From Methanoflorens sp963701995 (GTDB lineage Archaea > Halobacteriota > Bog-38 > Methanoflorentales > Methanoflorentaceae): a stretch of 64,000 nucleotides of DNA. The stretch is taken from positions 496,001 to 560,000 of the forward strand of contig OY969693.1 of assembly GCA_963701995.1 (NCBI GenBank), given 5' to 3'. Numbering within the stretch: the first letter of the stretch is position 1; every line of letters starts with the position of its first letter. Under the pieces are notes generated by a model that saw nothing but the letters and a program-made list of their open reading frames with translations, was not told the origin of the DNA and ran no database searches. Shown here one piece after another: positions 8,514-16,448 of this stretch. A program made the translations under genes and the position numbers.

Positions 8514-10279
8514 ATATATCTGAGTTTTACTATTGTGCCTCTTTGCTATTAACACGATTGGGATATCTCATTGACATAGAGCAATTGGATGCTCAGACAA
8601 GGGATGAACAAGAAAACAAAAGCACAAAATGGTTTAATCGGGCCATCATCGCAGTTGAAATTTATACGGGTCGAGAACTCCCGTGGTATCAAAAACAAAT
8701 AAAGCTCGGAGATCTAAGTCCGGCACGACAGCAAAATCTTAGGGCTGATTGGCATCACATGACGGACGATATTCCAATTGCGGGTCTACGCTACGCCAGA
8801 GGGCTGCCCCTCGTGTTTGGCGTTAAGGTCGTCGATTTTGAAGACCCCAGCACAATCATTGAACGATACAAAAGGATGCACGAAGAATTTCTAAAGTTCG
8901 GTTTAGACTATGTGACCGTCTTCGACAGATATGGATCAAGCAACCTGACGATTTGTTTCGCATTTACTGATCAGCAGAGCTTTGAGAGAGCAAAATCCGT
9001 CTTTAGCAGCGGAAGGAGCAAATCGTCTATCTGGAAAAGGGGATACACATCAGCCTGGCTGTTTAATATCAACTCATTCGAGCTTGTGACACCCGAAGGC
9101 TTTTCCGCCGCTTCCCTTACGGTTATGGAGAATCTGGCCTCCTCAGTTACCTCCACGGTTAGTGGGCATAAAGATCCTCAAAATCTTAATGAATGGAATC
9201 CTCCCAATCAGTTTTTGACCTCGGGCGTGATAGGATCGCACGCGTTTTTGGATTTCACTCGCCTGTTCTCAAACTTGCTTGAGCAGGGTAAAGTTACGGT
9301 GCCCGCAGAGCTGTTGTCCAGTCTGAAAGAAGAGGAGAGCAAGCACGAGAGACGGGATCTGGAAGCTCAACTTGGGGACATTGACGACAAAATAGCGGCA
9401 GGGTACTTCACTTTGGGAGAGATCTTGTTCCAGAAGTCCCACACAGAGGAGATTTTCCCCGAGGCCGGTGAACTGTTTCGAAACGCTGCCCAAGTCTCGA
9501 GCACAATTGAGGATCATCAGGGTAAGCTGAGTGCACTGGAAGGCCGTCGGAAAGAATGGTCGGATTCACAAGAAAGGTTACACCAACTGGAAATTGAATC
9601 AGCCGCTTTAGAAAAAGACTTTAGATACTCCTGTGCTCAGTTTGGGGAATCACTATTCAAACAAGAGCAAGAGTTTATCAAACAAGACGAGCGTTTGGCA
9701 AAGATCTTCGCCGAATCACAAAGCATTCAACAAGAAGTTAACAAACGTCTGCTGCAAATTAGTCATCTTGAAGGGGGCCAGGGAGGCATATTTGGGCGCG
9801 TAAAAGCGAATGCTCAAATTGTTTATCTAAAAGGTCTCAATCAAAAAGATCATTGGAGCATCGGCAACAAATGTCGATCTGTTGGAACGCAGGCGTTTGA
9901 AACTGTATGCGATTTACCTGCGACCAATCTCGCACATCCACTCTGGGTAAAACTAAGAAATATTCAGGAAAAAAGTGGTACCTGTAAAGAGGCAATGCAA
10001 GCAGAAGTGCGGTTGAAATCGACTATTGAAGACCAGGTTCGAGAGTTGTCCGCTGCAGATCAAATCGGGATTTATCCTTGGAAGGACGTGGAAAGCCATT
10101 ACAAAGAGGACATCGCTGAGCTCACCAATTCTTACTCCGATTCGATTACCACTGCAGGAAGAGAATTCAGACGTGCTAGTCGAATGGTAGGTAACGAACC
10201 CCTTGCGGTTGAGAAGGATCTTTCCCAACTTGGCGAACATAAGGAAGAGATTCTAAGGCAGCTTCAAGATACGAAATAA
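8510..10279 (+). CDS. Coiled-coil protein coupled to the TIR gene, unknown function
   Basis: 589 residues from ATG 8510, whose bases overlap the TIR stop. The first 240 residues look globular (FYYCASLLLTRLGYLIDIEQ, then GLPLVFGVKVVDFEDPS) and I cannot assign them. From about residue 270 the sequence is charged and heptad-rich (SLKEEESKHERRDLEAQL; LEIESAALEKDFRYS; QEVNKRLLQISHLEGG), predicting long coiled coils. No Walker A motif is visible, so this is not an SMC ATPase. Coupling to a TIR effector suggests a sensor or scaffold partner; this is inference. Confidence 0.75.
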   Translation: MNISEFYYCASLLLTRLGYLIDIEQLDAQTRDEQENKSTKWFNRAIIAVEIYTGRELPWYQKQIKLGDLSPARQQNLRADWHHMTDDIPIAGLRYARGLPLVFGVKVVDFEDPSTIIERYKRMHEEFLKFGLDYVTVFDRYGSSNLTICFAFTDQQSFERAKSVFSSGRSKSSIWKRGYTSAWLFNINSFELVTPEGFSAASLTVMENLASSVTSTVSGHKDPQNLNEWNPPNQFLTSGVIGSHAFLDFTRLFSNLLEQGKVTVPAELLSSLKEEESKHERRDLEAQLGDIDDKIAAGYFTLGEILFQKSHTEEIFPEAGELFRNAAQVSSTIEDHQGKLSALEGRRKEWSDSQERLHQLEIESAALEKDFRYSCAQFGESLFKQEQEFIKQDERLAKIFAESQSIQQEVNKRLLQISHLEGGQGGIFGRVKANAQIVYLKGLNQKDHWSIGNKCRSVGTQAFETVCDLPATNLAHPLWVKLRNIQEKSGTCKEAMQAEVRLKSTIEDQVRELSAADQIGIYPWKDVESHYKEDIAELTNSYSDSITTAGREFRRASRMVGNEPLAVEKDLSQLGEHKEEILRQLQDTK

Positions 10280-10341
10280 GCTTATTCGATTTTGGCGCGT
10301 GACTGCGCTCGGCTGCTCACCCAGTTGATATCTTCAAGACA

Positions 10342-10570
10342 CTATGAGAGAAGGTCGGTAGCTGGGTGAGCGAGTTGTTTTGTGAGGTCCACGTCCTTCC
10401 AATATTTCATATACACATCATACACGTGCTCAGGCGGCGGATGCTTGTAAAATCGCCAATCGACCCCCGAAACGCTGAGAGTGAGAACGTGCGACCGATT
10501 CGACTTGTGGCACCCCAAGCCGCCGCTCATGCTCAGTGGGCTTTCTCAGGTCTGCAGGGACAAGATGACT
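10342..10570 (-). pseudogene. Integrase C-terminal fragment 2, frameshifted
   Basis: Minus strand. SHLVPADLRK begins near 10570 and aligns with GHFVLGDLRK of the full integrase; a frameshift follows, then KSNRSHVLTLSVSGVDW and FYKHPPPEHVYDVYMKYW in the frame that ends at 10342. The order and spacing match the full-length 3' end. No upstream integrase sequence is present. Confidence 0.75.
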
Positions 10571-10646
10571 CTTGCGAGCTAAGGTGGTCGCCTGCTTTCG
10601 CACTCAGATCTCGGCGTTAAATCGGAACGATTAAGCTGGCGGCGCA

Positions 10647-11350
10647 TTGACAAAGCTGCTGATACACTCTGAGCAGGACGTGAGCGCACTGACCACTCTT
10701 CCTCAACTTCTCGAAGACGTGATACCGCTTGCCATCGCCTCCATGATAAGCCCTTTGGCGATCATTACGGTCATGACGGTGCTGAGTTCAGCTGAACACC
10801 GACTCAAAAAAGGCGCGATCTTTGTCGCAACTTACTGTATCGTGTTTTCGCTCATATGCCTTGTTTTTCTTGCCTTCGGGAGCCTCACGACGACCAGTGG
10901 CAAGCCGTCGTTGACGACGGTGATGATCGATTTCATCCTCGGTCTCCTGCTCCTCTACGCAAGCGCTCATTCGCTCCTGAAGAAACAGGGGTCACGAACG
11001 TTTGACGTGACAGCAATGGGCACTGGAGCATTGGTTTCTTTGGGGATCGCCTTCGGCTTCGGCAACATCTCCTCATCGCTTCCAGTTATCGCCGCAGCAA
11101 GGATATCGGCGTGGCTGTGCTATCCATTTACGACAAAGCTGCTGCATTTTTCCTGGCAATGGCCATAGCGCTATGCTGGTCTTGGGGGCCACTTGCCGTT
11201 TGTGCTGTGGCGCCTCAAGATTTCGACCGCATCTTCGACCCTATCATCCGTTTCTTGAAGAAACATGGCAATCAGTTGATAGCCGCGGTGTTTGTTCTCG
11301 TTGGTATCTTCCTTGTTGCGCGTGGCGTGACGTCGGCAATGATGCTCTAG
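10647..11350 (+). CDS. GAP-family (LysE superfamily) membrane transporter, one frameshift
   Basis: Two overlapping frames together give about 230 residues with six membrane segments. The first covers VIPLAIASMISPLAIITVMTVL to SLPVIAAA; the second covers VAVLSIYDKAAAFFLAMAIA to the end. One missing A near 11103 would join them as AAAKDIGVAVLS, the family-like sequence. GAP/Sap proteins of the LysE superfamily export lipids or small molecules. The start is uncertain: TTG 10647 or GTG 10680. It lies between integrase fragments 2 and 3. Confidence 0.7.
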
Positions 11351-11447
11351 ATCGTTGACTGGAACCACTTTGCAACGAACGGTCACGAGCTCGAACAGCA
11401 GAAGAGGATGTCATTTAAGCTATCGAACTGCTGGGGACTCAACCGGA

Positions 11448-11515
11448 GTTTAACGTCTTTCCAGTATAGCAATACGCATCACACGCGTGCTCTGGCAGCG
11501 GATGCCAGCAGGTAC
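11448..11515 (-). pseudogene. Integrase C-terminal fragment 3, strongly decayed
   Basis: On the minus strand about 65 bases read HPLPEHACDAYC and, after a one-base shift, YWKDVKL. This corresponds to the terminal HPLPExVYDVYMxYWxDV block of the integrase. Little else survives. Confidence 0.5.
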
Positions 11516-11565
11516 TCCACCCCCACCTGCCCTTTTGTGAGCTGCAATATAGGTGCCTAGGCAAG

Positions 11566-11748
11566 CTACCTGAAAATGTGAACCCACAGATTGATCGCCA
11601 TCGGTACCATTGTGACAATGATAGCCAAGATGACGAACAGTGGCGTTATTTTTGCTTTTCCACGCCAGATAACATAAAAAACAATAGCATCTGTGACAGC
11701 AACGATGATGGTGGTGATAATAAGAGCGCTCACAAAGAGGTTGACCAC
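11566..11748 (-). CDS. Small two-segment membrane protein (60 aa)
   Basis: Not recognised. MVNLFVSALIITTIIVAVTD opens a first hydrophobic helix; a short basic loop WRGKAK and a second helix (FVILAIIVTMVPMAINLWV) follow. An AGGAG element lies just upstream of the ATG on the minus strand. It sits between integrase fragments 3 and 4 and resembles the short membrane proteins common on mobile cargo. Confidence 0.55.
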   Translation of the reverse strand: MVNLFVSALIITTIIVAVTDAIVFYVIWRGKAKITPLFVILAIIVTMVPMAINLWVHIFR

Positions 11749-11804
11749 GGTTTCACTCCTTCTGATTCAGTTTGATATTTTATTCAAAATCAGTTAGCGA
11801 CGTA

Positions 11805-12010
11805 TTAGTTGCCTATCTTGGTATTTTGCCAATACGTTATAAATACTTCATAAATGTGCTCAGGCAGCGGATGCTTGTAGTGCTTCCAATCGATGCCGCT
11901 CACCCCGTGCGTCAGGATGTCAGCGCGATTTGATTGGCTCCACTCGATAATACCAATACTGTTCACAAAACTCCACAGATCGTTGGGTGGCACTTCTGTC
12001 AGCAGTAGGA
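11805..12010 (-). pseudogene. Integrase C-terminal fragment 4, frameshifted
   Basis: Minus strand. EFCEQY in one frame is followed by IIEWSQSNRADILTHGVSG and DWKHYKHPLPEHIYEVF in another, ending at 11805. It is the closest fragment to the full integrase in the IDWKHYKHPLPE block. Upstream bases encoding SATQ are shared with fragment 5, so the two may descend from the same donor. Confidence 0.75.
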
Positions 12011-12301
12011 TCTGGCAGGGCAGTGCCGCAGTTTGCGTGCGTACGAGGCACGTCGACTGCCACCATCCCACATTTTTTTGCATCAAGTCTCAAAAGAAGC
12101 CCCTGAACGAAGGAAATTCAAAAAAAAAGACGATGATCGGGGAGTAACTAACAGGCTAGTCGGAACGTAATAACTAGATTTCAAGGTGCCACCTTAACCC
12201 ACGTGCCCTTATCGCGCACCTGAATAGCTCGTTCAAGCGCTTTGATGGGGGAAACCCTATATCGCCAAATCTTTCATAAGCGTATAAAGGAGGTGTGTCG
12301 A

Positions 12302-12718
12302 ATGGTCGCAATGCCAGAAAAGGTAATAGAGAATATCAGAGGGCAAGGTATGAAGGAGATGCATGTCGTCGTGGTAACGACGGTAAGCGATGCGGGCGTA
12401 CCCAACGCGGTTCCCGTAGGGTCGATCGTCGTGCGCGATCCCGAAACGATCCTTATCGGCGACAACTGGTTCAAAAAGACGGCTGAAAATGCGAAGAAAG
12501 CGAACTGCAACGTAGCCGTCACGTCGTGGATCGGAAGGGAGGGCTATCAGGTGAAGGGCACGGGTAACTACGTGACTGACGGCCCCGACTATGAGACGAT
12601 AAAGCAGGGCATAAAGGCGTTCAACCCGAACCTGCCAGCTAAGGGCTGCATCGTCATGAAGGTCACCGAGGTGTTTGACGTCGCGCCCGGGCCGAACGCG
12701 GGAGAGAAGATCGCGTAG
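12302..12718 (+). CDS. Pyridoxamine 5'-phosphate oxidase-like FMN-binding protein
   Basis: 138 residues of the small split-barrel PNPOx-like family. Features: VVVVTTVSDAGVPNAVPVGS (first strands), ILIGDNWFKKTAENAKKA, CNVAVTSWIGREGYQVKGTG. These proteins bind FMN or F420/heme and act as reductases or sensors; the substrate is not evident. A strong ribosome site (AAAGGAGGTG) lies just before ATG 12302. It forms a cargo block with the acetyltransferase between integrase fragments 4 and 5. Confidence 0.85.
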   Translation: MVAMPEKVIENIRGQGMKEMHVVVVTTVSDAGVPNAVPVGSIVVRDPETILIGDNWFKKTAENAKKANCNVAVTSWIGREGYQVKGTGNYVTDGPDYETIKQGIKAFNPNLPAKGCIVMKVTEVFDVAPGPNAGEKIA

Positions 12719-12835
12719 ATCGGTGTCGAAAAAATAAGCACTCGTGCAGGCTTTTGTGATCCCACCCTGTCGCATCGCCTTATTTCTGAGATCTCAGCTT
12801 ATTTTACCTAACTCTCTATCGTGTATGCCCCCAAA

Positions 12836-13321
12836 CTAATCGCGCACTAAAACAGGTATCCAAGGAGCAAGCCAAATTTCCTTGTAAAACTCGAATATCC
12901 GCATCCCGAAAAGCCGCCAGAGTTCCAAAAATCCTATTTTTCTAAAGCCTTGGCTGCGAAATACTGTTAAAGACGCAGCATTTCGCCTCCGCACCGTAGC
13001 AAAAACAGCTGTTGCCCCTGCGTGCGTCATGGACTCAAACCCCGCTTTCACGAGTGCCGTCGCAATTCCTCTTCCGCGAAGCTGCGGGTGAACTGCAACC
13101 CATAGTACGCGCCCGAACTTACCGCTGCCCACTTGAACATTGGTTAGTTTAACAAATCCAACCGCTGTTCCTTGCGCCTCGCTTATAAGCACTTGTTGCC
13201 CTTCTCGCACGCTATGAAGCGCCAAAGACCTTACAAGCCATAAAAAAGACGTATCTATAACTTCCGTAAGCTCGCTGAAATCATTACGAGACATTGGCCT
13301 TATGATAAAGCTGGTGTTCAC
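12836..13321 (-). CDS. GNAT-family N-acetyltransferase
   Basis: 161 residues with the GNAT fold. The acetyl-CoA motif A reads VHPQLRGRGIATALV; motif B is represented by AATVFRSQGF-like AASLTVFRSQGFRKIGF. The N-terminus FIIRPMSRNDF is typical. The acceptor is unknown. It is convergent with the PNPOx-like gene. Confidence 0.85.
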   Translation of the reverse strand: MNTSFIIRPMSRNDFSELTEVIDTSFLWLVRSLALHSVREGQQVLISEAQGTAVGFVKLTNVQVGSGKFGRVLWVAVHPQLRGRGIATALVKAGFESMTHAGATAVFATVRRRNAASLTVFRSQGFRKIGFLELWRLFGMRIFEFYKEIWLAPWIPVLVRD

Positions 13322-13566
13322 CGCAGCCCCTCATCACTGTATTCGTTGAGATTCTATAAGTTGGCTTGGGAACAGCACCGCCACTTGCTAGATTTACATG
13401 ACAAAGGGATGCTCATAATTGCTAGACTCGGTGCCACGATCCCCAAATCAACTATAAGTGCGGTGGCGTTCACGCGTGATTAAGAGTCTGAGAAGCTTAC
13501 ATGGCTCAACAGCACGACCTGCGTCATCGAAGGTACAGGCGACGCTAAGGTCGGAACCGACGTGTT

Positions 13567-13795
13567 CTACGAGTGGAGTTGAAAACGCACATCCGCCCAG
13601 TATTTCATGTAGACATCGTACACTGAATCGGGCAGTGGGTGGCGGTAGTTGCTCCATTCAACGCCGCGAACGCCGTGTGTCAGAATATAAGCGCGGTTTG
13701 ATTGATCCCACTGAATAATATCGCTATATTGTTCCGTGAATTTCTTGAGATCGCAAAGAACATAGTGAGATTGAGTTGCACTGCCGTTCGTAAGC
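13567..13795 (-). pseudogene. Integrase C-terminal fragment 5, reading frame intact
   Basis: Minus strand, open from about 13795 to the stop at 13567. It reads SHYVLCDLKKF, then WDQSNRAYILTHGVRGVEW and YRHPLPDSVYDVYMKYW. It matches the last 68 residues of the full integrase without frameshift, but no N-terminal or middle domain precedes it and there is no obvious start codon. It is the fragment nearest to the full-length gene. Confidence 0.8.
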
Positions 13796-13920
13796 CGAAA
13801 ATAAGCCCATCAGTGTAACAAGCGGACGTTACAACAACATTTATTTTCTTAGGGCGCCTTTATGCATGTTTTAGAAAAACGGCGGTCACTACTACCGCTG
13901 CAAAAGGAGGTGAATCTAAG

Positions 13921-14238
13921 ATGCTGACGTTTTTGTCAGTCATAAAGCACACTGCTGCGGATTGTCTGACGCGCAACGAGGAAGTCAGAAAGGTGACGTT
14001 TGAAGCCATGAGCAAATTTGAAGAGCTCACAAAAAAACACGGCATAAAAGTAGTAGGGGGATGGAACGTGCATCCTAAGCACTTGCAGGTTATGGTGTAT
14101 GAAGCCCCAAATTTTGAGGCGATGCTCGCATTTTCCGCAGAACCGGCGATCGCGCAAATGATGAATTTCTACACGAGTGACATGTGGGTCGCTGAGCCAT
14201 TTTCTGACATGGTGCAGCGGTGGACGCAGGCCAAATGA
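13921..14238 (+). CDS. Small alpha/beta-barrel-like protein (DUF3303-like)
   Basis: 105 residues: MLTFLSVIKHTAADC, then FEELTKKHGIKVVGGWNVHP and NFEAMLAFSAEPAIAQMM. The pattern fits small dimeric ferredoxin-like fold proteins such as DUF3303/GYD. A strong AAAAGGAGGTG ribosome site lies ahead of the ATG. It is the cargo between fragment 5 and the full integrase; function unknown. Confidence 0.65.
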   Translation: MLTFLSVIKHTAADCLTRNEEVRKVTFEAMSKFEELTKKHGIKVVGGWNVHPKHLQVMVYEAPNFEAMLAFSAEPAIAQMMNFYTSDMWVAEPFSDMVQRWTQAK

Positions 14239-14307
14239 CCTGCACTTTCTTTTTTTCACGCCCCTGCGTTAGAAACAGCACGTGCTTTCATCTAAGTTAT
14301 CGTCAGT

Positions 14308-15351
14308 TTACGGATCGTCACACGCTAACCGCACATCCTCCCAATACGTCATATACACATCATACACGTTCTCCGGCAGTGGATGCTTGTAGTGCTTCCA
14401 ATCGATGCCGCTTACGCCGTGAGTCATAATATAGGCACGATTTGATTGATCCCAGCCGATAGCATCGCCATGCTGCTCGCAAAACTTGCGAAGGTCGCCG
14501 AGCACAAAGTGCCCGTCAAACCGCGACATAGGAATTTTCTGCCGCTTGATCCACATCCAGAACGAGCCGTGCTGGAAAATCAGCTCATCATCCTGCCGGC
14601 TGTTTAGAAGTGGTTGAATGGCTTCAACAACTTGTGGGTGCAGAGGAACGTAGTGCTCCATCCTAATCTTGTCTTGAGACGGCTCAACGCGGAGCACGGG
14701 TTTTGCAGCTCTCAAAGATTTTCGCAGTTGACCAACAGTGAGCTTCATCATCGTTGCCATGCTTCGCTGTCCAGTGAGTGCGCCAAAAACTGTGAATGCT
14801 GTATACTGCTCCGCTTTTGACCTGCTGATAACTCCACGGCTCTCTGCGCGATGTATATAGTCAAGGATGCTTTGTATGTCTTCTTTGGTGGCAATCCGGT
14901 TGGTAACGTTCTTTCGCTCTTTGACCACTTTGGGCAGCTCAAGAAAGATGCTAAAAGCCTGATAGCGGTTGTCCAGCCGCGTCTTGGTGAGATATGTCAG
15001 AAAGGCTTTAGCGAACGCCAGAGTCTTGCCCTTTGACCACGTGCTCTGGTATCGTTCTAACGTCTGAGATCGAAGGCGATCCATCGACTGTTTAGTGATT
15101 GTTCCTTGTGTAGCTCGCCAGAAAGCTGCTGACGCGCGCTTGATCCAATCGACCGATTTTGGAGCTAGACCAATTGAACGGGCTTTCGTGTAACTACTTA
15201 ATTCGTCGAGTTCAAAGTCAAGCGCGAGCCTTGCCAACGACGGCGTGACCGATGTTTGCCGTGGAGTAGACAACTTTTCGCTAAAAGTAGACAACTTCTG
15301 GCCAAAGTCATCAAGCTCCCCAGAGCCCGCTATTTCGTCAAAGCACCCCAA
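14308..15351 (-). CDS. int: SSV-type tyrosine integrase next to tRNA-Val
   Basis: 347 residues from TTG 15351. The C-terminal half is an archaeal tyrosine recombinase: an Arg in GALTGQRSMATM, DLRKFCEQHG, and WKHYKHPLPENVYDVYMTYW, which holds the likely nucleophilic Tyr. The start is only 8 bases past the 3' end of the tRNA on the same strand. The frame stays open back through the T arm and anticodon arm of the tRNA, as in SSV-type integrases whose attachment site lies inside int. It may therefore be a complete gene or the int(C) part of a split one. Its 3' end recurs five times in the 9 kb downstream. Confidence 0.88.
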   Translation of the reverse strand: MGCFDEIAGSGELDDFGQKLSTFSEKLSTPRQTSVTPSLARLALDFELDELSSYTKARSIGLAPKSVDWIKRASAAFWRATQGTITKQSMDRLRSQTLERYQSTWSKGKTLAFAKAFLTYLTKTRLDNRYQAFSIFLELPKVVKERKNVTNRIATKEDIQSILDYIHRAESRGVISRSKAEQYTAFTVFGALTGQRSMATMMKLTVGQLRKSLRAAKPVLRVEPSQDKIRMEHYVPLHPQVVEAIQPLLNSRQDDELIFQHGSFWMWIKRQKIPMSRFDGHFVLGDLRKFCEQHGDAIGWDQSNRAYIMTHGVSGIDWKHYKHPLPENVYDVYMTYWEDVRLACDDP

Positions 15352-15359
15352 AAAACCGA

Positions 15360-15433
15360 TGGGCTCGAGGCGATTCGAACGCCCGACCTTCGCCGTGTAA
15401 AGGCGATGTCATAACCAGCTAGACCACGAGCCC
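15360..15433 (-). tRNA. tRNA-Val (UAC anticodon)
   Basis: A 74-base cloverleaf on the minus strand. Acceptor arms GGGCTCG and CGAGCCC pair fully with discriminator A. The D arm is GTC/GAC, the anticodon arm TCGCC-TTTACAC-GGCGA with anticodon TAC, and the T arm GGGCG-TTCGAAT-CGCCT. CCA is not encoded. It is the probable integration target of the adjacent integrase. Confidence 0.95.
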
Positions 15434-15567
15434 GCAGGTTACCCTATCACACGTTCGTATATTAAGGTTATTGCGCGCCGCGGGCGCTGCTAAACAAACC
15501 GTGGCCGCAATTGGCTCAAAAAGCGTAAGATACGATCTTTTCTTGCTTAACGATACGCGTATCTTGG

Positions 15568-15996
15568 CTACGAAGCTGGCGTCGGCGCGGGGGCGGTAAT
15601 CTCCTCTCCCCAGCCCATCATCGTCTCGTACATCTCGATGGCCTTAAGAAGCGCTGCTTCTGTATAGTCCCCGACTTTGTAGGACCACCAATAGGGCGCG
15701 TCTCCCTGCCGCTTCTCAAATTTGACCGCCTCGTCTTTTGCGAGAGAGAAGTCCTTGGACTCGTCTACAACGATCTCGCCACTTCCCTTGAGCCGTTCGA
15801 CAAGAGGTTCCATCTTTGTGGCTAGGAGGATCCTGATCCCCTTGTCTGAACCGACCTCGAGCAAAAGATTGCTCTGGGTGCCGACGGAGAACAGTCGAAA
15901 TCGAATGCCCTCAGCCTCTTTTTGTGCGCCGCCCCGGTCGATGAAGGTGTGCTTTTCCAGTATCTCTTCAGCTTGTGTTGTGGTCAATTCAGCCAT
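15568..15996 (-). CDS. Conserved hypothetical protein
   Basis: 142 residues; not recognised. From MAELTTTQAEEILEKHTF it contains RLFSVGTQSNLLLEVGSDK and a Trp/Tyr motif PYWWSYKVGDY, ending in a Pro/Ala tail. ATG 15996 follows GGAGTGATATA, so I prefer it over an upstream start at 16098. No membrane segment. It may be transcribed with the small gene upstream. Confidence 0.65.
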   Translation of the reverse strand: MAELTTTQAEEILEKHTFIDRGGAQKEAEGIRFRLFSVGTQSNLLLEVGSDKGIRILLATKMEPLVERLKGSGEIVVDESKDFSLAKDEAVKFEKRQGDAPYWWSYKVGDYTEAALLKAIEMYETMMGWGEEITAPAPTPAS

Positions 15997-16173
15997 TATA
16001 TCACTCCAACAGTGGTACCCCCTATTGTGCCGACGGTAAATAAAGGGCTGTCGCTTTATGTGCACCAAGCCGCGTGTCACGGCTGGTCCGCGCGCCATCG
16101 TATCTCTACGAATATGGTGGGTCCGAGCCGGCGAGTGCGGTCTCCTTTACGAAGCTGCTCTCACAGACTGCGA

Positions 16174-16377
16174 CTACCAGGATCCCTCCTCCTGCCTTTT
16201 CAAGTCCTCAGGCACCGGCTCCAAGTAGACGATGTGGGCCCCTACGTCTTTTGCGATTTGTTCGAGTTCCGTCTTCCTCAGATGGCCTGCGTACAGGTGC
16301 AGCTCCTTACCCGCTACGGCGACAACCCGAAACCGGGGCTGTTTCTCGCCCTTTCCTACATTCAGCCGCTCTCTCAC
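16174..16377 (-). CDS. Small conserved archaeal protein (67-71 aa)
   Basis: Function unknown. VRERLNVGKGEKQPRFRVVA and HLRKTELEQIAKDVGAHIVY resemble a small alpha/beta protein widespread in methanogens. The first usual start is GTG 16377, but a strong GGAGG lies 7 bases upstream of an in-frame ACG at 16389 that would add the family-typical TKIYV. The real start may be that ACG, or an ATG misread. It lies just downstream of asd. Confidence 0.65.
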   Translation of the reverse strand: MRERLNVGKGEKQPRFRVVAVAGKELHLYAGHLRKTELEQIAKDVGAHIVYLEPVPEDLKRQEEGSW

Positions 16378-16448
16378 GTATATTTTCGTGGTGTATCCTC
16401 CGGTGACAAACTAACGCTGGTATCAGCAACCGCCAGGCCGCGGTGCTC

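Noticed and set aside
10647..11350. Two separate small transporters
   Set aside because: The two frames join into one GAP-family protein by a one-base repair at a short A run.
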